From Diaporthe sp. PMI_573 (taxonomy: Eukaryota > Ascomycota > Sordariomycetes > Diaporthales > Diaporthaceae), in NCBI GenBank assembly GCA_021399435.1, contig JAJTUP010000002.1, positions 248,001-312,000 of the forward strand: 64,000 bases of DNA, read 5' to 3'. The translations under genes were made by a program, and so were the position numbers. Shown here piece after piece: positions 9,855 through 21,671 of the stretch (position 1 is the stretch's first letter; each line of letters begins with the position of its first letter). The notes under the pieces were generated by a model. That model had not been told where the DNA came from. It made no database searches and saw only the letters and a list, made by a program, of their open reading frames with translations.

Positions 9855-11811
9855 ATGACGGATTGGGCCAAACTCGTTGAAGAAAAGCGCGCATTGCGGG
9901 CTGACAATATCCCAAGCCAATGGTGTATCTCCCAAGACGTGTTGAAAGGTGTGCACGAAAACTCGGACCAAAGCGCTTTCGAGATTTTGAACGAGAATGG
10001 CCTGCTGTCTGAAGAGGAGAGAGGCATCACCGAAAATTATTCAGCCCGTGACTTATGTGCAGAACTTGCAAGTGGCCGCCTGTCCGCCGTCGACGTTTGT
10101 TTGGCTTTTTGTCACCGTGCAGCAGTAGCACAGCAACTGGTAAGTAGAAACCAATTACTTCCCGAGTTGGATGTGTAGTGGCTTTGATATGCTAAAATCA
10201 CCAAAAGATTAATTGCGCCACCGAGATCTTCTTTGATGAAGCGTTGGAGAGAGCGAAGAAGTTGGATGCCTATCTCGCAGAACATGGCAAGCCAGTGGGA
10301 CCTTTCCATGGATTGCCTATCAGTGTCAAGGTCAGTAATTCCGTATCCCAGCCTAGCTCCACGTAGCCAACGGTCAGTTTGGTATGCAAGGAAGGGACTC
10401 GAACCAGTCAATCCGATCTGGACCCCTCTCACTAGTTTGCGATGGGCTGACACAGACTGAACTGCTTCAGGATTCTTTCAATGTCACTGGCAAGCAATCA
10501 ACTATCGGATTCGTATCATACCTGAACCATGATGTTGCCGCTTCGAACGCTCCACTTCTCGACACATTGTTGGAACTAGGTGCTGTCTTATACATCAAGA
10601 CCAACGTTCCCCAAACTATGCTGGTTGGTACACTCAAAGGTCCGAACTTGACTGCTTTGACTAATCAGTAATTGCTATCTCGAAAGACTTTGGACAGTAT
10701 GAACAATGTGTTTGGCAGGACCTTGAACCCTTATTGCCTGAGCCTGACCGCAGGCGGCAGCAGCGGCGGAGAAGGCGCCTTGGTTGGATTCCATGGATCT
10801 CCTCTGGGAGTGGGAACGGACATCGGAGGGTCGATCCGTGTTCCTGCTCTTTGTGGGGGCACCTTCGGATTCAAACCAACCGCATCTAGGGTACCTTTCG
10901 CCGGCCAGGCATCTCCAGTGCGCGACGGCCTTCCAGGTCTGGTCCCGGCGGCAGGCCCTCTTTGCCATACCGCTGCTGACCTCACATTTTTCACCCGTGA
11001 GGTGATTATGTCGAAGCCTTGGACCCGCGATTCCACGACATGCCATGTCAACTGGCGCCACGTTCAACCATCCGCCGGCCTCAACATAGGCCTCTACTTG
11101 GGGCATCCCGAGTACCCCTTGACCGCTTCCGTGTTACAAGCACTGGAAAAGTCTGCGGCAGCTTTGCGTGAAGCAGGCCACCGGATAATCCCCATAGATG
11201 ACCTCCCGTCCCCGCTTATAGCAATGCGTATTGCCTCGGAATATCTTGCGCTGGATAACAAGCAGACGCCATTTCGAAAGATCGAGGCCGGTGGTGAAAA
11301 GCCGATCAAGGCTTTGGAATATGTGACATTCGCAGACACTGTGGGAGCGCGTGCTCGCAATCTTGATGACGTTTGGAGACTTAATGTGGAGGTCGACTCC
11401 TTTCGTGAAGAGATGTTTCAATGTTGGCGTTCTGCGAAATTGGATGTGCTGCTTTGCCCCGTCGCACAACACAATGCCGTTCCGCATGATACATTCGGCA
11501 AGCCTGTTTACACCTTCCTTTGGAATTTATTAGATGTGAGTACGCCACTTATGAAGCCTGACACGGCGCGTACTGACGCATGTCGGCACTTAGTTCCCTG
11601 CGGCCGTTATTCCTTTGGGAAATGACAGGACTGGATCATCAGCTGCAAACTCAGGTCAGTATTCCCAGGCTATGTTAGAGAGCACTCACTTACAGCTGCT
11701 ATAGACTTGCCGGAAGGAAAAGCACCAGGTAGCGTGCAGATTGTAGGCTGGCGATTCGAAGATGAGGAAGTTTTGGCAGCGACGGAGGCTGTAGCGGAAG
11801 TTTTGTCTTGA
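9855..11811 (+). CDS. Amidase signature (AS) family amidase, 6 exons
   Basis: Exons are 9855-10139, 10208-10330, 10471-10623, 10687-11535, 11594-11654 and 11705-11811, giving 525 residues. The Ser-cisSer-Lys catalytic triad of the family is visible. The Lys lies in GLPISVKD (split by intron 2), the cis-Ser in GGSSGGEG, and the nucleophile Ser in GTDIGGSIR. The block [10 protein letters not shown] before the glycine-rich motif and the C-terminal [14 protein letters not shown] are typical of fungal acetamidase/FAAH-like members, which hydrolyse carboxylic amides to acid and ammonia in the cytosol. The real substrate cannot be read from sequence. Intron 3 (10624-10686) uses a weak GTTGGT donor, chosen because it restores the expected [10 protein letters not shown] junction. 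A copia element sits 53 bp after the stop codon, so it may now supply or disrupt the 3' UTR. Confidence 0.9.
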
Positions 11812-11859
11812 TCCAAGGGCATTGATGATTTCAAATATCGTTGCAATCTCTGTTCCATT

Positions 11860-11864
11860 CTTTC
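11860..11864. repeat. Target-site duplication CTTTC, left copy
   Basis: Five bases immediately outside the left LTR, identical to 19009-19013 outside the right LTR. Five base pairs is the usual copia integrase footprint. Confidence 0.93.
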
Positions 11865-12119
11865 TGTTGGTACGGCCCTGATGCCTTAGGTCAGGGGGTC
11901 TTTGCACGTGCAAATAGGGGCGAGCAAAAGGAACCACCGTACGTGTCTGGGTACGGGTTTGATTCTTGCTACAGAAAGAAGAAAGGAAGTCATCGCCATC
12001 GTGGGCGCCGAAGTACTTGGTGTAGTGGCCAGCCCTCTGCTGACTAAGCCAGACCGGCCCTTCTGATTAGCCACAGCCGGGCCGGGCGTGCGGTCCCTTT
12101 AACGGTCACCAAATCCACA
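11865..12119 (-). repeat. LTR, left copy (3' LTR of the minus-strand element)
   Basis: This copy is 255 bp and aligns without gaps to the right LTR. I count seven differences, all transitions, five of them of CpA/TpA type on one strand or the other. It is GC-balanced, unlike the pol interior. Confidence 0.95.
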
Positions 12120-15100
12120 CTGGCAGTCTTTTAATCGTTTAAAAAGAAGCATGCCCAAAAGAACGCCGTAACTAGCTAAAAAAGCCCACCAAGCCCCAAA
12201 CACCCAAATGATCGTTAGGCCCTTCCAGCGTACCCTAACAATCCCGTAGGCGCCCTCCTATTGGCTGTCCTGGCTAGCTAAGTAAGGGCGGTCTATAAAC
12301 CCTTTAATATGTACCGCCAGCTCGTTTATTAATACAAAGCATTCTAGCACCTTATTTAGTAATAACTTCGTCAGGGCATCTACCAGGTTATTGTTACTAT
12401 AAATCCACCAAATCTTGCTAATCTCCCTCCTCTTATATAACTAGTAGAAGGTAAGAATATCTACCATTAGCCTCTTCTCTTTAGTAGTCCCTAGCTTAAC
12501 CAAGTACTCATATAGCAAGTACAAGTCAATACAGATAACAAGGGGCACCTAGGGAAGCTCTAGTTAGTCAGTAATAAGGTAAAGCATGGTAGATACCACG
12601 GCGGTACTGTTAAAACTACTAGCTATGCCGTATATCTCTAACACTAGCATGCTCTAGGTTACCCTTTTATACTTTGTCAAGGACTAGTATAAGATGTTAC
12701 TACGTATCCTTTACTAGGTCCCCTTACTATTTAGCTCCTTAGTAGCTAACGTAAGTATAAAGCCAATTTACAAGCTTAGATCCTGGTTATTAGTAAACGA
12801 CCTGTTAATAAAGATGATTAGCTTGGTGATAGTTAGGTCAAGGAGTATATATTAGAGCCTATAAGTAAGGTTATTAATTTACTACCCAAGTTGCTTATTC
12901 AGCTTAGTATAGTCCTTATTTATAAGTAATTAGGCTTAAGTAGCGATAGAGAGGTTAAATATAGCTTCTAGTTAGTAGATAAAGGCTATATATACCTTAC
13001 AGGCCCTTTATTTAAGGTAGTATTATGCCTGGTTAGGTAACTTCTAGTTAATTATCATGATCTTCTTTACCTAGCCCTTCTAGTTAACGTTAAGAGATCC
13101 ATCCTTATAAAGTAATAGCTAGGTACTATTATAGTTAATAAGGCTAGTAAGTATGAGGGTTGTTTTTAGCTTATAAATAATCTTAGCTTTCTAGATCTTT
13201 TTCTCTTCTTTAGCTAAAAAAGCCAAGATACTAAGAATAAGGGTATTGTTAGTTTATATTCCTACTAGCCTAAATAATTCTACTAGGCTTTTTATGATAA
13301 GAAGGTATAGATTAAAAGTTAACATCCTCATCTTTAACTATTTATAATAGTAGCAATAGTACGTTACCTACTAGTATATACTTGCCTTAGTAATACTATA
13401 TAGGGATTTTATCACCCTTATAATCATACCTAAAGGGTACTATAGCCTTAGCTCTATAGGTAATTAGGCTAGAATCAGCCGAAATAGCCTTGATTTTAAT
13501 TAAGGGTATATTTAGGTAATATTATAAAGTTTAACTACTATTCTTCTTTATAATAAAGACAGGGTAAGTACTATAATTAGCTATTAGCTAACCTGTTAAA
13601 TTATCAATAATTAGGTAAGGATATCCTTCTTACCTATATTATTATATCCTTAAACTACAAGGTATAACTTCTTATATAGTTTAGTACTCTTATTCTTAAC
13701 TTTACATACTATATAGGACTTAAATAGCTAAATAGCCCTATAGGTAATAGGGTTAAAACGCTTAAAGTTGAAGACATCATGTATTACTAGATTATTTATC
13801 TTGGAAGTATTAGATTCTTTAAATAGGGTACTAGGTATTGTAATAATACCATCTAATTATAACCTCGTTGCTAATTTAAAGTTGTTTTCTTCTTTTTATA
13901 ATAACATAGTATATAGGCTAGTAGTAAGGTACCGTGGGTAGCCGTGGTGGCAGGGTGCTGTAGGGGCGTTGCCCTAAACATAAATTATACTACCTTCTAT
14001 AAGATGGCTTCCTAGGGTGCTTACTGGGTGTGTGGCGTAGCTGTTGGTGGCGTTGTCTATGGGTTCTAGCCCTGGGCTGGGCTCTTTATAATAGTATGGC
14101 TAAATAGCCGTTAACCGGAATTTCATAGGGCTATTAGGTAGGTTGACTATGACGTTATACCCTTCCATAGCTAGTAGTTTAAACAGCTCTTACTAGCCCT
14201 CTTTTTCCTACTATACCTAAACGTTGCTTTATAGTAGTAATGTTAGCTGGTGGGTGACGTTAGGCCCATTGCGGCTATGAAGTACGGCGTTAAGCTACCG
14301 CTCCACTAAGGCCTTCCAAAGCACTTTTATAGCTTTGGTAATAGCTTCAGCCCTCTTTAGAGTTGACTAGGAAGGGGGTAAATTAATGTTTATCTAGAGA
14401 AAAGCACTAAAAACGAGCAGTATAGGTACTAGCCCGTCTAGCCTAGCGGTATTGTTAACAGCCTTTACGGCTATCTAGAGAATAGCGTTATTAGTAAACA
14501 ATCCGGATAGCTTAGCGTTAAGGATATTAAAAGTACGGCATAATAGGCGGTAATACCTCTCTACCTTACCTACTAACTAATGGGCTTCTATAAGGACCTG
14601 CTTACAGGTAATACCTATTAGCCTAGCCTTGTTTCTAAGCTCTATAGAGGCAAAGTTAGTACTAGTATTGTGGACTAGCTAATTAGGGGGTCCTAAATAG
14701 CTATCTATCTATATCATCTAGAGTACCTCCTATGTATCTTTAGTAGAAAGAGATCCAAGAAAGCAAGTAGCTTGAAAAGAAGTACCCGAGTCTACTATAT
14801 ATAGTGTTAAGCAACCCTTCAGGTACATAACATCAACTAGTAGTTTATAGTTAAAGTTAACATCATCTTTTAGCGTAAATTTAAACTATTTAGGGGCATC
14901 AGTATTTAGCTAGTACTAGTAGTAAAACTTAGATATGGCTTTTAGAGCTGCTATCTTTATTAGGTAGCTAGTGTTAGCTAGGAGATAGTTTAGCTGGTTA
15001 ACTAAAGGATACCTAAATTAATAATGTAGTCGTTAAAGCTTTATTTTAATAAAGAAAGTAGCTATAAAAGCAGGACCGTGCCCAAAGGAAGAAAACCATG

Positions 15101-16860
15101 GGTAGCCTTACTTTCTCGTTATTAGGATAACTATCTTGATACTATCAAGCTAACATTATACTAGCTTGTTAGTAGTATTTTGGAGGAACACACCAAGGGC
15201 GTCTATATCCGTAATCAAGAATAGGAAAGGGGTTAAGGTATCTATCATGTAAAATATAATATCTCTAAGTAGCGTTATAATAGTAGTTATACCTTTTAAT
15301 AAGAAATATAGCCCTTTACTAAACCTTATGGTAGCTTTATCAGTACGTAAGGAATCTAGGTTGACTTTCAGGTCCTCTTACTAGAGGGCCAAGTACTAGT
15401 CGTAGCCTACTATAGAGTATTTAGCCATACCTATATTAGGTATAATGCCCTGAAATTTATAGTAAGAGTATTGGTCTTTAAGAAGGAAGATATCAGTAAT
15501 AGCCCTATCAACCTCTTCAAGTTCCTCTACTAGTAAGGGGTTAAGATAATAGAGAAAGGCTAAATCTATTAGGAAGTAGTAGGCTATGTAGCTACTATTG
15601 TTGTCTTCTTTAACAGTGGTTACTTAGCTGGTAGGCGTATCTTTAGCGTCCTCTATACTAGCTAAGAAGGTATTAACTTTACTACCATAGGTAGCCTCTT
15701 AGGTATACTCATAGGCCATTAGAAACTAATAACAGGCACACTAGTGTTCTTTAATTATATAGTTAGTAAACTAATAACCTTCTTTACTATATATAAAGTA
15801 ATATTTCTTAGTTAGGTCTAGTAGTTAAGGGGCTTCTTACTATGGTAGTAGTGGGTATGTAGTAGCCTTTCTAGGGGTACCACGACTACTCTACTTATTA
15901 TTAGTGTAGTAATAATTAAGATAGTAAGTCTCGTTATTGCCTTTAGTAGTAAATAGGCTGGGACTAGTAAGAAAGTACTAGGAAGGCTGCTTATGCTTTA
16001 GACTTAGATTAAGAGAAGTATGGAGGTCTTGAAATAGCTTCTTGTATAGGGCTAAGGGTATAAATAGTATATATTTAAAGTCTAGCATACCCTTGTAGGT
16101 ATAAAGAATAGTTATTCTAAGAGTATCGTTACCCTCATAGCTATAGCTAAGTACTTATTAGTATAGTTAAAGCTTATCTAGTAGGGCTTATAATACTTCT
16201 TATAGGTTCTTCTTAGTATTTTTAAAGTCTTTATATATATTAGAGAAGGTTAGGCTAGTCTAGTTACTAAAGTATTACTAATAATTAGTATTGATGTTAA
16301 AGTAGGTCTTTAGCTTGGTATATACCTAGGTAAAGCTATTATTAATACTAATATATATAAGATAGTACTTTTTAGTATAGCTAGTAAGAATCTAGGGAAG
16401 TAGGATATGAAATTAGCTAGGATTAACCTTATTAAAGTAGTAGATATTTAAAAACACCTTGATTTTATTATCTAAAAGGTTATATAGGTTACTACTCTAC
16501 TTTTATACTAGGTTCTAGCTTTTAAGAAAGTAAGCTATTTATTCTAGCTTTATTTAAACATTAGGTATATAGTGAGGAGGGAGGCCCTGGTAGTTATTCT
16601 ATAGTTAGAGCTAATAGTAGTATAGTATTAGTATCTAGGCCAGGTATTTTTCTTGGGGGTTGTATGGAGCCTTAGGCTAAAGAAGGTTGTTTTAGGTATA
16701 CGGGGTTCCTAGGGTACGTGATACCTGTTAGCTTGCTAGGCCTAGAGTAATGTTTTGCCAGGTAACTACCAGGCCTAGTGTAGTTAGGGGTAGCCAGGTT
16801 GGTCGTTCTATCAACTTGACAATAGTGGTAGGAAAAGAGGTACTACCTAAGGTAGAAGGA
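12120..16860 (-). pseudogene. Degenerate copia pol region (RNase H end recognisable)
   Basis: The first ~180 bp next to the left LTR are GC-balanced. Most of the rest is AT-rich and dense in tag/cta/tta, so every minus-strand frame is interrupted. Frame fragments near the left end match copia RNase H: VICIDLYLLYEYLVKLGTT with TAG stops, then RREISKIWW and DALTKLLLNKVLE (compare the usual NPADALTK). Further upstream parts (integrase, reverse transcriptase) should lie toward 16 kb but are too eroded for me to place motif by motif. The change pattern fits RIP, which converts CpA to TpA in duplicated DNA. Confidence 0.85.
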
Positions 16861-18753
16861 ACGGGTATTTGTATATCCCTTCCAGGCGGTCTTTGAAATC
16901 GTTATGCCATCCTCAATTTAGGCGTAAATTCAACCTCGTGGGCCTTGTCTTCCGGCTACTCGGGACAACATTCTTCGTCAAGAAGGGAAACAAGTTGGTC
17001 AGCCGTATGGGTACTCCTTCTATTACCCGAGAAGATACTGTGGGCCTAGAGGAAGCATCGTAGCTCTAACTACTAACAGCTTTTGACAGCTTTAAAGCTA
17101 TTGGTGGTCTATCCCTTGAAATAAGCCTAATACTCGTAGAGAAGATCGCTATTGACAAGGTTAATCTATCGTAGCTTGTCCATAGCTTTAAATAGGTATG
17201 TTATTATGTTTGTTTTATCCCTATCTAAAGGATTACTTAGTATATCCTATTAAGTAAAGTTAATCTAGGTCTAGCTATTAGCAGGTATGGTATACTGCTT
17301 AGGAAGGGAGTCTAAGTAGACTTAAAGATAGTCCAAGGGGCGCTACCCCATTGTTGTGCTAGTGCCTGCCGCTAGGGGTATGCTTCGGGATAAAGAAGAA
17401 GAAGCCTCGGCTATCTTCTAATGCTTCTAGGCGAGAAGATCTCGTCTTCTAAGCAAGAAGAAAAGAGGGGGACTAACTACTAGATATAGTTCCTGTTATA
17501 GTTAAGGATGGCTATTTAGGCCTACTAGAGGGGGGGGGGACTACTAGAAGAAGGAGGAGGACTACTAGAAGAAGGAGCAGGACTAGCTGCCACAGTATTC
17601 ATGCTTCTTTAGCAGGTAGTTTGTTTATTTACTTCCGGGAGACTAGAAGAAGGAAAAGGTAAAGGTAAACAAGTCGAAGGCAATAAAGGGTAAGGAGCTG
17701 CTGCCGCCGTAGTTAGTAACGTTAGCTTTGACGCGAGTGGTAGCAACGAGAGCCAGTATATCGCCACAATGGTAAGCGGTAAAGAGATCTAGATGAGAGA
17801 GAGAAAGAGAGAGAGACACCGTTGCCCGCTGCCACCAAACAGCGGTAATGGTGCCGGGGCAGGGGCGTCGTCGTTAACAGCAACAAAGTAGCCGTAGCCT
17901 TCCCGGTAGCCTCGGATCTGCAGAAAAGAGGGTATCGTGACACTCACTACTACGGCTTATAACCAGCACAAGAACCATTCACCTACAGGTAGTGGTTATC
18001 GGCAAACGGCACCTATTACTGCATAATCTAACAGGTAGAGTTGCCCTTTTGAGTGGTTATCTTGGTCATATACCGCTAAAACGCAACAAAAGAGGGGTAG
18101 GTGAGGGTTTTGGCGTTCCGGGCACGGTTTTGGGTATTCCGAGCGGCTGTGCCAAGCGGCCAAAGGAGCGTAAGGGGGCCCGGGCAAGAGATTTATGTAT
18201 AAACGGTAGGGTAAGTACTTGAGGTCAGCACCTACCCCGCTGGCAGTCGTTTAGGTAGCAAGAAGGCCACCGTCTAGTGAGAAGCCCTTTTGTAGAAGAA
18301 GGGGAAGGGGCAAAGAACGAAGTCGGTGAGGGTGTTCTTCGCTTGAGGGAAGGGTATGGTGATGGCATAAGGAAGGCACGATAGTGCATACCGCTAAACA
18401 GTCGGTTCTTCACGTAGAAGGTCGTCGTCGGCACAGACAGATTCATACGGGCAGCGGTTGTCTTCTCGTGATACTTCTCGTGATGCAGAGCCTGGCTGTA
18501 TCCAGGGGTTTGTTAGAAGAAGGAACTTCTGGTCTTTAGCGGCTAGATCTCCTGGGGTACTAGTAACGACGACTACCTGGTCTAGTTACCGGTCAGTAGT
18601 GGCTGCTTCCTTTCAATCGTGTAGCATAGATATCGCGGTCTGCTTCGTCGGCTATTGACTGCTCGCTGGCTAACAAGGTCGACAAAGGTCTAGCGATAGA
18701 TCTACCTCTTCAGACCTAGCTGTCAGGGACTAACGATGTCAATTACTGATCAG
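16861..18753 (-). mobile_element. 5' internal part of the copia element (leader/gag side), less degraded
   Basis: Composition changes here from AT-rich to near balanced. The segment holds purine-rich arrays near 17530-17590 (repeats of ctactagaagaagga), a poly-G run and a (ga)n stretch near 17790-17815. On the minus strand these read as Ser/Pro-rich fragments, which would suit a gag N-terminus. No continuous frame longer than about 75 codons exists. I cannot identify a primer-binding site with confidence. Confidence 0.6.
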
Positions 18754-19008
18754 TGTTGGTACGGCCCTGATGCCTTAGGTTAGGGGGTCTTTGCATGTGT
18801 AAATAGGGGCGAGCAAAAGGAACCACCGTACGTGTCTGGGTACGGGTTCGATTCTTGCTACAGAAAGAAGAAAGGAAGTCATCGCCATCGTGGGCGCCGA
18901 AGCACTTGGTGTAGTGGCCAGCCCTCTGCTGACTAAGCCAGACCGGCCCTTCTGATTGGCCACAGCCGGGCCGGGCGTGCGGTCCCTTCAACGGTCACCA
19001 AATCCACA
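18754..19008 (-). repeat. LTR, right copy (5' LTR of the minus-strand element)
   Basis: This is 255 bp, paired with the left copy, with the same TG/CA termini. It ends about 425 bp upstream of the start codon of the Zn2Cys6 gene, so the LTR may affect that gene's promoter. Confidence 0.95.
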
Positions 19009-19013
19009 CTTTC
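19009..19013. repeat. Target-site duplication CTTTC, right copy
   Basis: Identical to the five bases outside the left LTR. Confidence 0.93.
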
Positions 19014-19433
19014 CGTAAGGCACTACTGGCAGTATTTATCGCTCTTTGAACAGCATACCAAGGGCTCGCGCTCAGCGACAGAGTACTTAACCGAATACTC
19101 ATTGTTTCCATCTATACTTGATCTCTCGTAATTTACGGTGCTTCACAAACTTTCGATTTGACGCGATAAAAAATAAAACCCTTAGTGGTAGACCAGAAAA
19201 TAAGATCAACCCTTAGACTGAGGGGTTCTATATACGTCAGTGTTGTCAGGTGGTCAGCGCCACTGAAGAGCACCTGTAGTCAGGCTTACTTTCAATGACC
19301 CCCCTTCTAGACCGAGGATCTGTCAGCATCATCCGGTTCACTTCCGCCCTTTCCAACGTTGGTCGGTTACTGCCACACACCTTCAAAAACAGCTGCAGTT
19401 CAACCTACTCTCGAACACCTCTCGCCTTTGAAC

Positions 19434-20906
19434 ATGCAGCAACACTTCTCACCTCAATCCACCATATATAACACTCCAATGACCCCTGGTGCCGCTTGTG
19501 ATCGTTGTCATGCCATCAGAGCAAAATGCATCCCCAGCAACTTCTCGACCAGCTGTTGCCGATGCTTCCGTTTGAATCATCAGTGTTTGTACACAAGAAC
19601 ACGAGGCTTGCCCGGCCGCAGGAGGAAATGCGCCATTGCCGTTTCAGCCGGCCTTTCCTCCTATACAAGAGACCAGCAAGGCGCAAGACCCGCAGACACA
19701 GGGTGTGGCCATGTCGGCATGCCAGTCCTCTCAGCATCGGCGAGTAGCCCTCGTGCACAACCACATGCATGGCATTTGGTCAGTATCTGCACTAGCATGG
19801 GAGAGGACCACCAGTTGGCGCTACATTTCACCGTGGTACCTGGTCTGGCCCATATACTCGGGAGGCATGTGTGGAGCTGTCTTACGGATGGTCCACCTAT
19901 TCTCTTGGAAACGTATTTGGCTCTTAGGCATACGTTCCACATTGTCCTCGGGGGCCAACAAGCTTTGTCTCATGCGTCCCTATCGACCAACAGCATTGCA
20001 CTGCGGAGTCTGCGCAATGCTTGCCTGCAAAGCAGCAAGGATGTTATCCACTTTCTATGGTTGACGGCATTCGTTCAAACATTTGACCGGCTCGCCCGAG
20101 GAACACTATCGACAAACTTAATATTCGAGTCAAGTCTCGCCAGACTTCAGAACTTCCAAGCCCAGCTGACCGACAATCCTGATAAAACTAGTCCTTCTCT
20201 CACCTGCTTAATCTTCGCTGATACAGTGTCTAGCATGCTGAAATCATGCAAACCAACGATGAAGATACCTTCGGCATTCGAGGGCATCATTGATCGTTAT
20301 GCTGGATTATGTGGATCTCTTCTCCCTCTCTTATACGACGTCTGCTGCCTATTAGCGGCAGCTAAGAACTCTACTTCGACCTTTGTGGAAACAAATGTCG
20401 TTGAGCAATGGTCAGACACATACGCTGCAGTCATTGCGTGGCAACCACGCTATTCGCCCATATCCTTTGGTCAATTTTCGCCCGTCGACCAGACCGTCCT
20501 ACTCTCACAAGCACATGCATACCGCGCGACAGCGATTATGCTTCTGGACCAGATACGACCTACAGTTTCAAGGCATCCACGTTATCAGACGGCCGACAGA
20601 GGTCATCTAGATGCGTCCCCAATTGATATCATCCTGGCCCAGACAAGAACATGCCTTCAGATGACGAAAGAACCGCCGCCATTCACCAACCTTCCGTTGA
20701 TAGTCGCTGCGTTAGAGAGCACGGATGACAGTATGCGTGGCGAGCTTGTAAATATTTTAGCACGTTCCAGGGGACTACAACAATATGGATACACAGCCCA
20801 GCTCAGGAGAGCTCTAGCTTATTTCTGGTCCGAGAAAGATAAAGGTCTGGGGACTAATTTGTTAAAGTTTCTTGAGGAATCCATTGTACCTAGCATCTTA
20901 CCTTAA
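19434..20906 (+). CDS. Zn2Cys6 binuclear cluster transcription factor
   Basis: A single open frame of 490 codons plus stop. The DNA-binding cluster occupies residues 22-51 with spacing C-X2-C-X6-C-X8-C-X2-C-X6-C, beginning CDRCHAIRAKC, followed by a basic patch (GLPGRRRKC). The remainder is mostly helical and ends LEESIVPSILP, resembling short C6 regulators of secondary-metabolism or accessory clusters, though no middle-homology motif is obvious. I took the ATG at 19434 as start because the frame upstream has only a TTG. The gene acts in the nucleus; its targets are unknown. The promoter is truncated to about 420 bp by the copia insertion on its 5' side. Confidence 0.85.
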   Translation: MQQHFSPQSTIYNTPMTPGAACDRCHAIRAKCIPSNFSTSCCRCFRLNHQCLYTRTRGLPGRRRKCAIAVSAGLSSYTRDQQGARPADTGCGHVGMPVLSASASSPRAQPHAWHLVSICTSMGEDHQLALHFTVVPGLAHILGRHVWSCLTDGPPILLETYLALRHTFHIVLGGQQALSHASLSTNSIALRSLRNACLQSSKDVIHFLWLTAFVQTFDRLARGTLSTNLIFESSLARLQNFQAQLTDNPDKTSPSLTCLIFADTVSSMLKSCKPTMKIPSAFEGIIDRYAGLCGSLLPLLYDVCCLLAAAKNSTSTFVETNVVEQWSDTYAAVIAWQPRYSPISFGQFSPVDQTVLLSQAHAYRATAIMLLDQIRPTVSRHPRYQTADRGHLDASPIDIILAQTRTCLQMTKEPPPFTNLPLIVAALESTDDSMRGELVNILARSRGLQQYGYTAQLRRALAYFWSEKDKGLGTNLLKFLEESIVPSILP

Positions 20907-20963
20907 GCTGTCATAACCACACTTGTAGGGTTTGTCTCGGGGAACTACTTACCAAGTGCGTGG

Positions 20964-21203
20964 GTGTGTGACGAGATAATCACCATTGTTGCCAGCTGGG
21001 TGTATGAGCAACACGGGCGAGGCTCATCCTCTCAGGTAGCAGAAGTGGTAATGAACGCAGCTAGGGGATTCTGGCGTAGTTCTCCAATCTCCTCACCATA
21101 CGGTCCACAAAGATGGTACGAATCATACCAAGGCACATTTACTCGAGGCTTCGAGACCATGAATGACAAATACAAATCCCATGGATTCTTTCATGTATCT
21201 TAG
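20964..21203 (+). CDS. Possible coding exon, unassigned
   Basis: An open frame of about 79 codons just after the Zn2Cys6 stop lacks an ATG at its start, but its composition looks protein-like (WVYEQHG, YGPQRWYES). It could be a last exon of the regulator reached by splicing around the stop at 20904-20906, or a remnant of another gene. I recognise no domain. RNA reads across 20.85-21.0 kb would decide. Confidence 0.25.
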   Translation: MCDEIITIVASWVYEQHGRGSSSQVAEVVMNAARGFWRSSPISSPYGPQRWYESYQGTFTRGFETMNDKYKSHGFFHVS

Positions 21204-21671
21204 TATTATAGTATCGGTGAACTCGCCGCTCGAATCGTCTTTGGCACTGTCAGTCAGTGAATCCAGAAGTTGGGGCCATCCATGGAATTAATGGCTTTCT
21301 CGAGATAGTTCAACACGCCTCAGCACCGAGGGAACACATGCATGCCCAGAACTCAAACGCCACTTTGCATTATGCTGCATTTGTGGGCTTTGGCAAAGGC
21401 GAGCTCGCCGTGTTTGTGATTCAGTATTAACCATCCATTGTATGAGCTTTTGAAGGAGGTGACAGAATAGTATCAGCACAGCATGATTGGCAATGCCCAG
21501 GCACATGCTGAAAGAGAACTGCAAGCACGGATCTCGTGTGTACCGGTGCTTTCATTGTGTGTGTACCGAAACCTTAAATATGAATAAATGACTAGAAACA
21601 TTCCTCATTTCATCCGAGTTTAGCTTGGACGCCAGGGCCTGATCAACACGAAGGCGACATTGCACTTCTTC

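Larger units (their letters stand above)
11865..19008 (-). mobile_element. Ty1/copia LTR retrotransposon, full-length but degenerate
   Basis: Two 255 bp direct repeats (11865-12119 and 18754-19008) begin TGTTGG and end CCACA, giving the TG...CA ends of LTRs. They are flanked by the identical 5 bp CTTTC at 11860-11864 and 19009-19013, a clean target-site duplication, so the borders are certain. Total length is 7144 bp. Reading the minus strand near 12.3-12.6 kb gives the copia RNase H/pol end (YLVKLGTTKEKRLMVDI, then NNNLVDALTKLLLNKVLE), broken by stops. The 5' LTR of the element is therefore the right-hand copy. Most of the interior is AT- and TpA-rich, as expected after RIP. No intact frame remains, so it cannot be autonomous. 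It lies between the amidase and the Zn2Cys6 gene. Confidence 0.95.

Noticed and set aside
10394..10415. Minus-strand T-arm-like GGTTCGAGTCC inside amidase intron 2
   Set aside because: The flanking bases do not form the T-stem, and no D-arm or matching acceptor strand lies upstream, so it is not a tRNA gene.
12120..16860. Possibility that the AT-rich block is a centromere or separate AT isochore
   Set aside because: It is bounded exactly by LTRs and a target-site duplication and contains copia pol remnants, so it is transposon interior.
18838..18855. B-box-like GGGTTCGATTC in the right LTR
   Set aside because: A single short match without a proper A box; the LTR, TSD and pol evidence explain the sequence better than a Pol III element.
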